From Allomuricauda sp. TMED12 (lineage in GTDB: Bacteria; Bacteroidota; Bacteroidia; Flavobacteriales; Flavobacteriaceae): a DNA stretch of 64,000 bases. The first letter of the stretch is position 1. Each line of letters starts with the position of its first letter. Below, in pieces: positions 34,963-44,590 of the stretch. The notes below the pieces were generated by a model, which saw nothing but the letters and a program-made list of their open reading frames with translations, had not been told where the DNA came from and searched no databases. Both the position numbers and the translations under genes were made by a program. Location: the NCBI GenBank assembly GCA_002167435.2, contig NHBR02000122.1, positions 50,481 through 114,480 of the forward strand, in the 5' to 3' direction.

Positions 34963-35418
34963 TTAGCCCATAATTTTTTTAGAATTGTTACTTGTTTTAA
35001 AAAGCTGCATAAAAGAAAGTGTCAAAACCAAGGTTGTGGCAAATCCCATAATGGCCACGGTAAAAAATACAATACCTTGGAAATTCTTATAGTCGCCGGA
35101 CCATGCCGAGGAAAGCTTGTCCAAAAAAGCACTATCCAATTCTGTCGCATAGAATGCGAAGAAAATGGTAAATAAAAGCGTGGCTACAAACCCAGTGGTA
35201 ACGCCCGCTGTAAATCCCTTTCCATAACTAAAATCTTTGCCTTGCTTAATTTTGGTGTACTTAATGGTCTCGTAAATACCAAAACCTGTAATAACTCCAT
35301 TGAATAAACTATAGAATACATTGGTATGTTTTCCCACTAAGGACAAAATCAAAAAATACGCTATCAGTACAGCACTGGTAACTATCCCGAATCGTATTGG
35401 AAGGGTTAAATTTTTCAT
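34963..35418 (-). CDS. DUF4199 family membrane protein
   Basis: 151 residues with four hydrophobic segments (FGIVTSAVLIAYFLILSLV; SLFNGVITGFGIYETI; GVTTGFVATLLFTIFFAFYA; FFTVAIMGFATTLVLTLSF) and the KQGKDFSYGKGFTAG loop typical of DUF4199. Function unknown. It lies upstream of the rplU promoter on the same strand and is probably a separate unit. Confidence 0.82.
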   Translation of the reverse strand: MKNLTLPIRFGIVTSAVLIAYFLILSLVGKHTNVFYSLFNGVITGFGIYETIKYTKIKQGKDFSYGKGFTAGVTTGFVATLLFTIFFAFYATELDSAFLDKLSSAWSGDYKNFQGIVFFTVAIMGFATTLVLTLSFMQLFKTSNNSKKIMG

Positions 35419-35602
35419 ATGATTGTTTTTTGGTTTTATTGTATAATTTACTGAATGTTTGCGAATTATGCCACATTTTAAACCCTAAGACTTTTATAAA
35501 TCTGATGGCCTTCCGAAAAATATTCTATATTTAGCGTAACATCGATTGGAAAATCGACACCAACCTCTTAGCAACATCAATTTTTAAATACTGAATATTA
35601 CG

Positions 35603-36925
35603 ATGAAAAAACAATTGTTTTCTGCATTTACAATGCTCTTTGCAATTACTCTGCTTTCTGCACAAGAAGTAGCTTTTGAAGAGTATGATCTGGACAATGG
35701 GCTCCATGTTATCCTGCACCAGGACAACTCGGCTCCAGTAGTCACTACATCCGTAATGTACCATGTGGGATCTAAAGACGAAGACCCGGACAAAACAGGT
35801 TTCGCCCACTTTTTTGAACACTTATTGTTCGAAGGCACCAAAAACATTGAAAGGGGCGAATGGGACCAAATAACCGCGGCAAACGGAGGAAGAAACAATG
35901 CCAACACCTTTTTAGACCGCACTTATTATTATGAGGTTTTCCCTTCTAACAGTTTAGAAGTTGGTCTTTGGTTGGAATCCGAACGGTTGATGCACCCCAT
36001 TATTGGACAAGTTGGAGTGGACACCCAAAAAGAAGTAGTACAAGAAGAAAGAAGGCTTAGAGTAGACAACTCCCCCTATGGCGCCTTTTTCAATGAAATT
36101 CTCAAAAATCTTTACACTGAACACCCCTACCGATGGGGAGTTATTGGTTCTTTGGAACATTTGGCCAGTGCTACTTTAGACGATTTCAAAAAGTTCAATA
36201 AAACCTATTACGTTCCCAACAATGCTGTGTTGGTCGTAGCAGGTGACTTTGAAACCGCTAAAACCAAAAAGATGATCGAAGACTATTTTGGCCCTATCCC
36301 GAGAGGAGCTGAAATACAAAGACCAAATGTAAAGGAAGAGCCCATTACAAAAACAGTCTTCGCTGGATACCATGACCCCAACATCCAAATTCCTGCGATT
36401 TTATTGGCATATAGAACACCTGGGCAAGGACAGCGGGATTCTTATGTCATCAACATGATTTCTACCTATTTAAGTAGTGGAGAGAGTTCCAAACTCTACA
36501 AGAAATTGGTGGACGAGAAAAAAATGGCACTACAAATACTTTCTGTACCTATTGATGCGGAAGATTACAGTTCTTACATTGTTGGAGGACTTCCTGTAGG
36601 AGACAATTCCATTCAAGACATCAAAAAAGAAATTGATGAAGAAATTTTAAAACTCCAAATGGAATTGATTTCCGAAAAGGATTACCAAAAACTTCAGAAT
36701 AAGTTCGAAAACCAATTTGTGAATGCCAACAGCGGTGTTGAGGGTATTGCCAATTCTTTGGCCGAAAATTATATGCTGAAGGATGATACCAACCTCATCA
36801 ACACAGAAATAGACATTTACCGTTCCATAACCCGTGAGGAAATCATGGAAGTGGCCAAAAAATATTTGAAGGTGAACCAACGCATCGAATTGGAGTATTT
36901 GCCAGAACAAAAAGACGCTAATTAA
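35603..36925 (+). CDS. M16 family zinc metallopeptidase (active subunit)
   Basis: 440 residues with a signal peptide (FSAFTMLFAITLLSAQ). The inverted zinc motif is HFFEHLLFEGT near residue 70, and the distal Glu is in EVVQEERRL. It is one half-clam unit (two M16 domains). The next gene, one base away, encodes a homolog without the zinc motif, so the pair resembles the alpha/beta heterodimers of mitochondrial processing peptidase. Periplasmic or surface peptide degradation is likely. Confidence 0.92.
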   Translation: MKKQLFSAFTMLFAITLLSAQEVAFEEYDLDNGLHVILHQDNSAPVVTTSVMYHVGSKDEDPDKTGFAHFFEHLLFEGTKNIERGEWDQITAANGGRNNANTFLDRTYYYEVFPSNSLEVGLWLESERLMHPIIGQVGVDTQKEVVQEERRLRVDNSPYGAFFNEILKNLYTEHPYRWGVIGSLEHLASATLDDFKKFNKTYYVPNNAVLVVAGDFETAKTKKMIEDYFGPIPRGAEIQRPNVKEEPITKTVFAGYHDPNIQIPAILLAYRTPGQGQRDSYVINMISTYLSSGESSKLYKKLVDEKKMALQILSVPIDAEDYSSYIVGGLPVGDNSIQDIKKEIDEEILKLQMELISEKDYQKLQNKFENQFVNANSGVEGIANSLAENYMLKDDTNLINTEIDIYRSITREEIMEVAKKYLKVNQRIELEYLPEQKDAN

Positions 36926-36926
36926 A

Positions 36927-38999
36927 ATGAAAAAGTACATAGTTTTAGCTTCGCTGTCGTTATTTATGACAGCGTCTTACGCACAAATAGATAGGAGTAC
37001 ACAACCTGAACCGGGTCCAGCTCCCAAAATCAATTTAAAGGAGCCTGCCCGTTTTGAACTCAAAAACGGTTTAAAAGTACTGGTGGTCGAAAACCATAAG
37101 TTACCAAGGGTACGCATTCAACTCTCCATTGACAACCCACCCATTATGGAAGGGGATAAAGCAGGGGTCTCTGCGCTTACCGGAAGTATGTTGGGAAAAG
37201 GATCCAAAAACATTTCCAAAGATGAGTTTTATGAAGAGGTGGATTTTTTGGGTGCCAATATCTTTATAGGCGATCAAAGTGCCTTTGCCAGTTCGCTATC
37301 CAAATATTTCCCAAGAATTTTGGAGTTGATGGCCGATGCCGCACTCAATCCAAACTTTACCCAAGAGGAATTTGAAAAGGAAAAAGAGAAGGTAATCACT
37401 GGCATCAAATCAGAAGAAAAAGATGTTTCCGCTATTGCAGATAGGGTTCAGCTAGCTTTGGCCTATGGCAAAAACCACCCGTATGGTGAGTTTATGACCG
37501 AAGAAACGGTGAACAATGTTACCTTATTGGATGTGGAGCAGTTTTATCGTTCCTATTTTGTACCGGCCAACGCTTATTTGGTTGTAATTGGTGATGTTGA
37601 CTTTGATACAGTTAAAGAACTGGTCACCAAAGCCTTTACACCATGGTCCAAAGCGGCACCACCATCGTTCAGTTACTCCGACCCAAAAGATGTGCAGTAT
37701 ACGCAAATCAACTTTGTTGATGTACCTAATGCCGTGCAGTCTGAAGTTGCGGTAGAGAACATCACCGATTTGAAAATGAAAGATGAAGATTATCTGGATG
37801 CCCTTTTGGCAAATAGGATTTTGGGAGGAGGTTCTCAAGCACGCTTATTTAAAAACCTAAGAGAGGACAAAGGATACACTTATGGTTCCTATTCTGGAAT
37901 CAGAGCCAATAAGTATAGTCCGATGCGATTCAACGCCTACGCGCAAGTACGTAACGCAGTTACCGATAGCTCTGTGGTAGAAATATTAAAAGAGATAAAT
38001 GAAATTACTTCCGAACCCGTATCCGATGAAGAATTGGCAAATGCCAAGGCAAAATATGCCGGAAGCTTCGTGATGGCCCTCGAAAAACCAGAAACGGTCG
38101 CGAATTATGCTTTGAATATAGAAACCGAAAATCTTCCAAAAGATTTTTACCAAACCTATTTGGAACGATTGGATGCCATTACCAAGGAGGATGTTCAGAA
38201 AGCTGCTCAAAAACATTTTTCAACTTCCAACGCCCGTGTGGTTGTAACGGGAAAGGGGAGCGATGTTTTGGAAAACTTGGAAAAAGTGTCCTTTAACGGA
38301 AAAGATGTTCCGGTACTTTACTACGACAAGTATGCCAGTAAAGCGGAAAAACCTGATTACACTGCCGCGGTACCAGAAGGCATGGATGCCAATACCGTAT
38401 TGGAAAAGTATATTGAAGCTGTTGGAGGGAAGTCAAAACTGGAAGGTGTGGATTCTTACTCCATGATGGCCGAAGCCGAAATGCAAGGCATGAAATTGGA
38501 ACTTGAGATGAAGAAGACTACCAAAGACCAATTTATGCAAGACGTAAAAGTACAAGGCAACTCCATGCAAAAGCAGGTTTTGGATGGTGATGCAGGATAT
38601 ATGGTGGTTCAAGGTCAGCGCAAAGACCTTTCTCCAGAAGAGATTGCAAAAATCAAAGAAGAATCTGCCGCTTTTCCAGAATTAAATTACTTGGCAGCAG
38701 GAGATGTTTCACTAGAAGGCGTTGAGCCTGTGGGTGACACAAAAGCATATAAGTTGAAGATCAGCGATAGCAAAACCGCTTTTTACGATGTAGAGACTGG
38801 ACTTAAGGTGCAGGAAATAAACATCCAAGAGGTTCAAGGTCAACAAATGACAAGTACAATGGGCTATGGTGATTACCAAGAAGTATCCGGTATTAAATTC
38901 CCATTTAAATTAGTGCAAAGCATGGGACCTCAGAACATGGAGTTTATTGTAAAAGAAATTAAAGTAAACGAAGGGGTAGAAGCATCAGACTTTAAATAA
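36927..38999 (+). CDS. M16-like inactive subunit with C-terminal lipoprotein-sorting-like domain
   Basis: 690 residues with a signal peptide (VLASLSLFMTASYAQ). Residues 30-460 are two M16-type domains, but the HxxEH position reads GVSALTGSMLGKGS, so it cannot bind zinc there. From about 480 (LEKYIEAVGGKSKLEGVDSY) to the end is a beta-rich domain like LolA/LppX-type outer-membrane sorting proteins (GYGDYQEVSGIKFPF). Cotranscribed with the active M16 gene. It probably shapes substrate binding. Confidence 0.88.
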   Translation: MKKYIVLASLSLFMTASYAQIDRSTQPEPGPAPKINLKEPARFELKNGLKVLVVENHKLPRVRIQLSIDNPPIMEGDKAGVSALTGSMLGKGSKNISKDEFYEEVDFLGANIFIGDQSAFASSLSKYFPRILELMADAALNPNFTQEEFEKEKEKVITGIKSEEKDVSAIADRVQLALAYGKNHPYGEFMTEETVNNVTLLDVEQFYRSYFVPANAYLVVIGDVDFDTVKELVTKAFTPWSKAAPPSFSYSDPKDVQYTQINFVDVPNAVQSEVAVENITDLKMKDEDYLDALLANRILGGGSQARLFKNLREDKGYTYGSYSGIRANKYSPMRFNAYAQVRNAVTDSSVVEILKEINEITSEPVSDEELANAKAKYAGSFVMALEKPETVANYALNIETENLPKDFYQTYLERLDAITKEDVQKAAQKHFSTSNARVVVTGKGSDVLENLEKVSFNGKDVPVLYYDKYASKAEKPDYTAAVPEGMDANTVLEKYIEAVGGKSKLEGVDSYSMMAEAEMQGMKLELEMKKTTKDQFMQDVKVQGNSMQKQVLDGDAGYMVVQGQRKDLSPEEIAKIKEESAAFPELNYLAAGDVSLEGVEPVGDTKAYKLKISDSKTAFYDVETGLKVQEINIQEVQGQQMTSTMGYGDYQEVSGIKFPFKLVQSMGPQNMEFIVKEIKVNEGVEASDFK

Positions 39000-39020
39000 A
39001 AAAGGGTTTTAAATAACGTA

Positions 39021-39048
39021 AAAGGCGCTCTATTCGGAGCGCCCTTTT
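39021..39048. terminator. Terminator between the M16 pair and the TonB receptor
   Basis: AAAGGCGCTC-TATTCG-GAGCGCCCTTTTT. Serves the plus-strand M16 operon and, on the other strand, the convergent TonB-receptor gene. Confidence 0.8.
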
Positions 39049-39065
39049 TATTGTTCATCAATTTG

Positions 39066-41177
39066 CTAAAAACTGTACTGTATAAAAGCAGATAGGTTTC
39101 TTCCAGGATCATTGATAGGAACCCTGCCATAATCCGCTTGGTTCACAAAAGAGAAGTTCAAATGGTTATTGTAGGTCTCATCAAAAATATTGGACGCTGC
39201 AATTCCAACCGTTAAATGTTCAAAGGGCTTTGCCCCAAACCGCAAATCCATTACTCCATAACCATCGGTAGTTTGCTCTCCAAAGGAAAGTGCAATATCG
39301 GATTGTTTCGAAGTAAGGGTATAGGTTGCCCTAGCCCACACAGTTTCCCTTTCAAAACTTAAATTGAAACGGGTCACCAAAGGTGGGGTCAACGGCAGGG
39401 ATTCATCAAGATCTTGATTCTTTGTATACACATACGACACCTCTGTTTTAAACGCAAAATCTTCCAAGAAGGCCAATTCTCCAAAAACTTCAAACCCCGT
39501 TTTGTAGGCATCATTCAAGTTGGTGAATCTTTTTACGTCGGTAGGCTCAGCCATCGGCATATACTTTTTATTCAATGATGGGTCTATCACAGGAACAATA
39601 TAATTGTCATATATAGAATAATAGACAGAAGCCCCATAATCCAATCGGTTGAAAGCATATCCCTCAAAACTGGTATTTGCTTTAACACCCAACTCAAATT
39701 GGTTGTTTATCTCAGCATCCAAATAGGGGTTGCCCACATATTCGTAAGGATCTTGCCCAACCGTAAAATGATTGATGAATCTTTCAATCATATTCGCGGA
39801 ACGCACTCCTCTACCATAGGCCAATTCAAACAAAAGATTGGATGTGGCCATATATTTAAATGATGCTGTTGTACTAAAATTATGCTCCGTTCTTGTATCC
39901 AAATCGGGATATTCGGCAACAAAATCTTCAGCTGGCGCATCCGTTTTAGATCGCACCATATCGTATCTCGCCCCAACATTCAACAAAAACTTTTCCGACA
40001 ACGGGTATTTCCCTTCCACAAAGGCTCCATAATCATCAATTTGGGAATCTTGCCATACCTCATCAACAAACTCCATGGGCGTGGGCAACAAATCGCCGCT
40101 CATATTCCTTTTCACCAAACGTGTCCTATTTCCCGTTCTTCCTACTGAAAATGCATCCAAACCAGTATAGAGTTTTAAGTCGTCAATAGGTCTCCACTCG
40201 AGTTCGACCCTACCACCAACAGTAAGGGCATCAACTTCGGAAACGGCCTCTGTCATCATAAAAGACGGCCTAAGTTCGTTGGTCATTACATGGTCTACTT
40301 TAGAACGATATACTTTTGCACTCAATGCTCGTAATCCATCAGAAATATTATCCAACTTATAATCCACAGAAAGCACATTGCTATCATCTATTTCCGTATC
40401 CATAGGTAATCCGGCATGCAATACATCCCTTCCAAAAGATTGTCGAAACCCAAGTTGGATTCTTTGGTTCTCCGTTGGATTATAGCCTATCTGAACTCCA
40501 TAATCGGTGCTTTTGAATGAGGAAGGCACTTCGTTTCCATCACCATCTTCATAATTCCCAAAATCACGAAATCCGAAATTGAGGTTCGCATCAAACTGAT
40601 CACCAACATACTTCAGGTTAGCAAAACTAGTGATGGCATTCCCGTTATTCTCACCACCAAAATTAACCTTGCCATGATATCCTTTTTCTTGTTTTTCCAC
40701 TTCTTGAGTCACCAAATTCACAATGCCACCAAAGGTGGGGCCATACCTAAAGGTATATGGTCCTTTAACCACTTCTACGCGCTCTATCTCTTCTGGGGTA
40801 ACATGAGTAGTAATAGGATCCATCCGATTAGGGCAGGCGTGCATCACCTTGGTCCCTCCATTAAACTGAACATTGAGCTGCTCATATTGAGAAGCCCGAA
40901 AAGAAGGGTCTATGGCATAATTACCACGTTTGATCAGGTTAAATCCATTGATATCTTTAAAAAGATCGGCCACATTTTTCGATTGGACAATTTTCTTCTC
41001 CGGCTCACTTTTGAATGTGGAAAAAACTGGGTCTGTTTTTCGTATTCCCTCTACCAGAACCTCATCCAATTGTACCGGTTTTTTTGCTAGGGAATCTTGC
41101 GCATTCGAAACTTGCGCGTAGGACACAGTGGTCCCTAAAAGCAAAACACAAAGTTTTGCCAGTGCACTTTTATTCAT
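39066..41177 (-). CDS. TonB-dependent receptor, OprC/NosA copper type
   Basis: 703 residues with a signal peptide and a TonB-box/plug (LAKKPVQLDEVLVEGIRKT). The plug has HACPNRMDPITTHV near residue 120. OprC of Pseudomonas binds copper through a CxxxM motif in an equivalent ACPNRMDPPT-like segment, and CPNRM fits it exactly. The C-terminus (GRNLSAFIQYSF) is a normal last barrel strand. It is the second gene of a unit with a Cys/Met-rich small membrane protein, which supports copper import. Substrate inferred. Confidence 0.87.
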   Translation of the reverse strand: MNKSALAKLCVLLLGTTVSYAQVSNAQDSLAKKPVQLDEVLVEGIRKTDPVFSTFKSEPEKKIVQSKNVADLFKDINGFNLIKRGNYAIDPSFRASQYEQLNVQFNGGTKVMHACPNRMDPITTHVTPEEIERVEVVKGPYTFRYGPTFGGIVNLVTQEVEKQEKGYHGKVNFGGENNGNAITSFANLKYVGDQFDANLNFGFRDFGNYEDGDGNEVPSSFKSTDYGVQIGYNPTENQRIQLGFRQSFGRDVLHAGLPMDTEIDDSNVLSVDYKLDNISDGLRALSAKVYRSKVDHVMTNELRPSFMMTEAVSEVDALTVGGRVELEWRPIDDLKLYTGLDAFSVGRTGNRTRLVKRNMSGDLLPTPMEFVDEVWQDSQIDDYGAFVEGKYPLSEKFLLNVGARYDMVRSKTDAPAEDFVAEYPDLDTRTEHNFSTTASFKYMATSNLLFELAYGRGVRSANMIERFINHFTVGQDPYEYVGNPYLDAEINNQFELGVKANTSFEGYAFNRLDYGASVYYSIYDNYIVPVIDPSLNKKYMPMAEPTDVKRFTNLNDAYKTGFEVFGELAFLEDFAFKTEVSYVYTKNQDLDESLPLTPPLVTRFNLSFERETVWARATYTLTSKQSDIALSFGEQTTDGYGVMDLRFGAKPFEHLTVGIAASNIFDETYNNHLNFSFVNQADYGRVPINDPGRNLSAFIQYSF

Positions 41178-41240
41178 TTTTGATTTTATGTTTAAGATTA
41201 TACATGTTCGGCAATGGGCGTTTGCCGTTTATTGTAAACC

Positions 41241-41657
41241 TTAAACCATGGGTGGCTTTATAAGCGTATCACTAAAGTGATACGAATAAAAATCTGTGTA
41301 ATAGAATGGGTTAGTCTCATTCTCGTTGCTACTTGGTAAATTGTAACTAGGTAACTCCATAAAAAACACCAAGACTTCCTCCCAACCAATCACCGGCAGG
41401 GGTTCATCGTCTTCCGCTTGGGCACGGAGCATTTGCATCAACATACATTTACCGTTACAATTAAGTTCCGGTTTGTCCTTGTTTTCACAGAGCTGTTCTA
41501 TAAACCCCTCCCTATCGAGGCTATAATAAACATACATGGAAGAAAAGCGCAGGTTGCTTATCATTATCAAAAGAATGAAAAGCGAAGAAAATCCAACCCG
41601 CCTGGGTAAAGTATGTGAAGATTTATCCAATACTTTCTTAGTTCTTATCCAAAACAA
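41241..41657 (-). CDS. Cys/Met-rich membrane-anchored protein, copper-linked candidate
   Basis: 138 residues. One membrane segment (FSSLFILLIMISNLRFSSMYVYY, about 23-45) is followed by a periplasmic stretch CENKDKPELNCNGKCMLMQM with three Cys and three Met in 20 residues, then an aromatic C-terminal tail. The spacing CxxxC followed by MxMxM suits Cu(I) or another soft metal. It lies 63 bases upstream of the copper-type TonB receptor on the same strand. No named family recognised; the metal role is inferred. Confidence 0.65.
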   Translation of the reverse strand: MFWIRTKKVLDKSSHTLPRRVGFSSLFILLIMISNLRFSSMYVYYSLDREGFIEQLCENKDKPELNCNGKCMLMQMLRAQAEDDEPLPVIGWEEVLVFFMELPSYNLPSSNENETNPFYYTDFYSYHFSDTLIKPPMV

Positions 41658-41791
41658 TCAGCGAATTTAAGAATACCAAAGGTTCTATTGTGTGACCAAA
41701 GTCACTTTTATTATTTATTTGAATATTTAGCTTTAACCTCCCATTTTTACTGTCCCAAATAGTTAAATTTGAAGACATAATTTTATACACC

Positions 41792-42226
41792 ATGAAAAAA
41801 GTTTTTTCAATCCTTATCTGTACTGTTTTGTTTTTGAGTTTCTCCTGCAAAGAGGAAAAAAAAGCACCTGAAGGTTCATCTCAAATGGAAGAGGTAATGG
41901 CCATCCATGATGAGGTTATGCCTAAAATGGGAACAATCGGCAAATTGGTCGGTGATCTGAAAGCAAAAGTGGACACTACAGAAATGGGTCAGAAGTATGA
42001 AGTTGCCATGAAAGACCTTCAAGATGCCAATACGGCCATGATGGATTGGATGAAGGATTTTGGTGATCGATTTAATCACGAAGAAATATTGGAAGGCAAA
42101 GAACTTACCGAAGAAAAACAGCAATGGCTGGATGAGGAAGAAGAAAAGGTAAAAGAGGTGAAGGAAAAAATCAACGGTAGTATTGCTCGTGCCGAAGCTC
42201 TGCTTGCCAAGGATTCAGTACAATAA
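41792..42226 (+). CDS. Small helical lipoprotein
   Basis: 144 residues with a lipobox (FLSFSCKEE, Cys about 19). The mature part is helical with regularly placed Met and His at its start (MEEVMAIHDEVMPKMG) and again at NTAMMDWMKDFGDRFNH, then a Glu/Lys-rich coiled coil. Divergent from the copper-type receptor operon. A TAAATTTG box at 41764-41771 may be its -7 element. A metal-related role is only a guess from the Met/His pattern and position. Confidence 0.65.
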   Translation: MKKVFSILICTVLFLSFSCKEEKKAPEGSSQMEEVMAIHDEVMPKMGTIGKLVGDLKAKVDTTEMGQKYEVAMKDLQDANTAMMDWMKDFGDRFNHEEILEGKELTEEKQQWLDEEEEKVKEVKEKINGSIARAEALLAKDSVQ

Positions 42227-42784
42227 TCATTTTTTCCAACGCATACTTTCCATAATTCTTCTAATGTCATTCTGTAGGTACATCGCTGCAGGAAGAATGG
42301 AATCGTAATTGGGTTTTGCGTAGAAATATAGCGAACCTGTCACAAAGTGATTGATGCTATCGGTTACATAAAATTGCGATTGTGATGCCGCGTTACCACT
42401 TACTTCGTAGAACATTCCGTAAACACCATTTTCTTGATTTATAAACGGCTGTTCCACAATATTATCCGCTTTGACCACATGTTCATAAGACAGTTTTTGT
42501 GCATCCACTAATAGTGTGTCCAAATTACCATGAACCGGTTTGTAAGTAAGGTAGATTGACCCGTTCATCATGGGGTAGTCCAAAACCAACGAACAATCTT
42601 CGTTCTCTTTAATGTTGGAGAGCATATTTTGGTCAAAAGTGTAAACACAGTCAGAACCAGCTTGCGTATACTCCGCTGTAGGATAATCTAATCGCAACAT
42701 GGCCTTGGGTTTGGGCAAAACCTCATCTTTACAACTTGCAAAAAGTGCTGCTACAACTATGAAAAACAAAAAACTATGCTTCAT
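42227..42784 (-). CDS. gldD: Gliding motility lipoprotein GldD
   Basis: 185 residues, lipobox AALFASCKD near residue 17, then PKPKAMLRLDYPTAEYTQ, the typical GldD start. GldD is required for gliding motility in Flavobacterium johnsoniae and is linked to the T9SS/gliding machinery. It overlaps gldE by 11 bases, the conserved flavobacterial order ssb-gldE-gldD. Convergent with the small lipoprotein gene: its stop directly abuts that gene's end. Confidence 0.93.
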   Translation of the reverse strand: MKHSFLFFIVVAALFASCKDEVLPKPKAMLRLDYPTAEYTQAGSDCVYTFDQNMLSNIKENEDCSLVLDYPMMNGSIYLTYKPVHGNLDTLLVDAQKLSYEHVVKADNIVEQPFINQENGVYGMFYEVSGNAASQSQFYVTDSINHFVTGSLYFYAKPNYDSILPAAMYLQNDIRRIMESMRWKK

Positions 42785-44084
42785 GGGGCAATGTTACTTT
42801 TACACGTTTCAACCTTTTTTTGTCCATGCTTTCCACAATAAATTGGTAGTCCTTGAACAATACTTTCTCTCCTATTTTAGGAAAACTTCCTGATATTTCC
42901 AGTACAAAGCCTGCTATCGTTTCCGATTCCCCTTTTTGATTTTCAAACTCCTCTTCCTCTTCAATTTTTACCACACGGTAAAAGTCCTTCAGGGCCGTTT
43001 TGCCATCGAACACATAATTATAGTCGTCCAATTTGGAGAAAACTAGGTCTTCATCATCAAACTCATCGCTAATGTCACCCACAATTTCTTCTATGATATC
43101 TTCAAGGGTCACAATTCCAGATGTTCCACCATATTCATCCACCACAACGGCCAAATGGTTCTTCTTGTCCTGAAACTCCAACAACAAATCATCCAGTTTT
43201 TTGTTTTCTGGTACAAAGTAGGGCTCACGGATTAGCGACATCCAGTTAAAGCTTTTCCTTTCAATATAAGGCAATAGGTCCTTCACATAAAGAACACCCA
43301 TTACGTTGTCCATATTCTCCGAAAAAACTGGAATTCTAGAGTATCCGTTCCTTTTAATCTCTTGGAGCACTTCGGGAAACTTCATTTTCTCATTAAGTGC
43401 AAATATGTCAATACGTGGTCGCATTACCTGTTTTGTATCCGTATTTCCAAAGGTTACGATTCCTTCCAGTATTTTTTGTTCTTCCTTGGTGGTATCCCCT
43501 TCCGAAGCCAATTCCAGTGCTTGGGAAAGGTGGTTTATGCTCAAGTTGGATTTTTGCCTCCCTAATTTATCCTCCATAAAAAGTGTAACGGAGCGCATCG
43601 GAGAACTCAATGGTGTAAACAGATAATTCAGTCCTTTTAAAGGAATCGCCATAAAATGTGAGAACTGTACCCGGTTACGGTTAGCATAAATTTTTGGCAG
43701 GATTTCCCCAAACATCAATATTAAAAAGGTTGCTACCACTACCTCCAACAAAAAACGGAAGGTTCCATCGATATCGGCAAAAATTGAATCGCCGATGGAA
43801 CTGAACAAGAGTACAATACCTATATTGATTGCATTATTGGTTATGAGAATGGTGGCCAATAACTTTTTGGGCTTTGCCAGCAACTCCACAATCAACTTGC
43901 CACGAGAAGAATTGCTCTCTTGCATTTCGTTCAAATCCGTCTGCGATAGACCAAAAAGTGCAACTTCTGCGGCCGAAATCAGGCCTGATCCTGCCAACAG
44001 CAATACAAGCATGACAATTTTTAAAGTGAAAATTCCACTAAATGCAGTAAAGAAAAATGCCAAACAATAGGGCTCGGGATCCAA
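42774..44084 (-). CDS. gldE: Gliding motility-associated protein GldE (CorC/HlyC type)
   Basis: 436 residues. A DUF21/CNNM membrane domain (IVMLVLLLAGSGLISAAEVALFGLS and following helices) is followed by paired CBS domains (about 205-330) and a CorC/HlyC C-terminal domain (YNYVFDGKTALKDFYRVV). GldE enhances GldD function in F. johnsoniae. It starts 27 bases after ssb and overlaps gldD. Confidence 0.93.
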   Translation of the reverse strand: MDPEPYCLAFFFTAFSGIFTLKIVMLVLLLAGSGLISAAEVALFGLSQTDLNEMQESNSSRGKLIVELLAKPKKLLATILITNNAINIGIVLLFSSIGDSIFADIDGTFRFLLEVVVATFLILMFGEILPKIYANRNRVQFSHFMAIPLKGLNYLFTPLSSPMRSVTLFMEDKLGRQKSNLSINHLSQALELASEGDTTKEEQKILEGIVTFGNTDTKQVMRPRIDIFALNEKMKFPEVLQEIKRNGYSRIPVFSENMDNVMGVLYVKDLLPYIERKSFNWMSLIREPYFVPENKKLDDLLLEFQDKKNHLAVVVDEYGGTSGIVTLEDIIEEIVGDISDEFDDEDLVFSKLDDYNYVFDGKTALKDFYRVVKIEEEEEFENQKGESETIAGFVLEISGSFPKIGEKVLFKDYQFIVESMDKKRLKRVKVTLPHEA

Positions 44085-44111
44085 TTTAATATTGCTTTTT
44101 AAATGTTTGTT

Positions 44112-44567
44112 TTAGAATGGTAGGTCATCATCCTCTTCGGTGTTATCCATAGGTGCTGCCGGAGTCTGAGGCTGCGAAGGTTGCTGATTGGCGGGAGCAT
44201 CTGAAGATTGTGCGTTGGCCATACTTTCTTTCTTTGTGGACAAAAAAGTAAAGTCCTGAACGTGCACTTCGGTGGTGTATCTCGTATTACCGTCCTCACC
44301 TTGCCATTGCCTGTTTTTTAAACGGCCCTCCACATAAACCTTGTCACCCTTACTAAGGTACTTTTCGCAAATTTCAGCGGCCTTATTGCGCACAACTATA
44401 TTGTGCCAATCCGTATTGGTCACCCTTTCACCCGTTTGCCTATTGGTATAGGTTTCGTTAGTGGCCAAAGGGAATCTACCGATACAGTTTCCTCCTTCAA
44501 AATAGTGCATTTTCACTTCGTCTCCCAAATGCCCGATCAGCATTACTTTATTCAATGTTCCGCTCAT
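44112..44567 (-). CDS. ssb: Single-stranded DNA-binding protein
   Basis: 151 residues: an OB-fold (LNKVMLIGHLGDEVKMHYFE, then YVEGRLKNRQWQGEDGN) followed by a Gln/Pro/Ala-rich linker and the acidic tip EEDDDLPF that recruits partner proteins. It sits between mutY and gldE, as in other flavobacteria. Confidence 0.96.
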   Translation of the reverse strand: MSGTLNKVMLIGHLGDEVKMHYFEGGNCIGRFPLATNETYTNRQTGERVTNTDWHNIVVRNKAAEICEKYLSKGDKVYVEGRLKNRQWQGEDGNTRYTTEVHVQDFTFLSTKKESMANAQSSDAPANQQPSQPQTPAAPMDNTEEDDDLPF

Positions 44568-44590
44568 ATCTCTTTAATTAATCAAAAGTA

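Noticed and set aside
35531..35922. Two minus-strand open frames of 96 and 112 codons at the start of the M16 gene
   Set aside because: Shadows of the conserved HFFEHLLF-containing gene on the plus strand.
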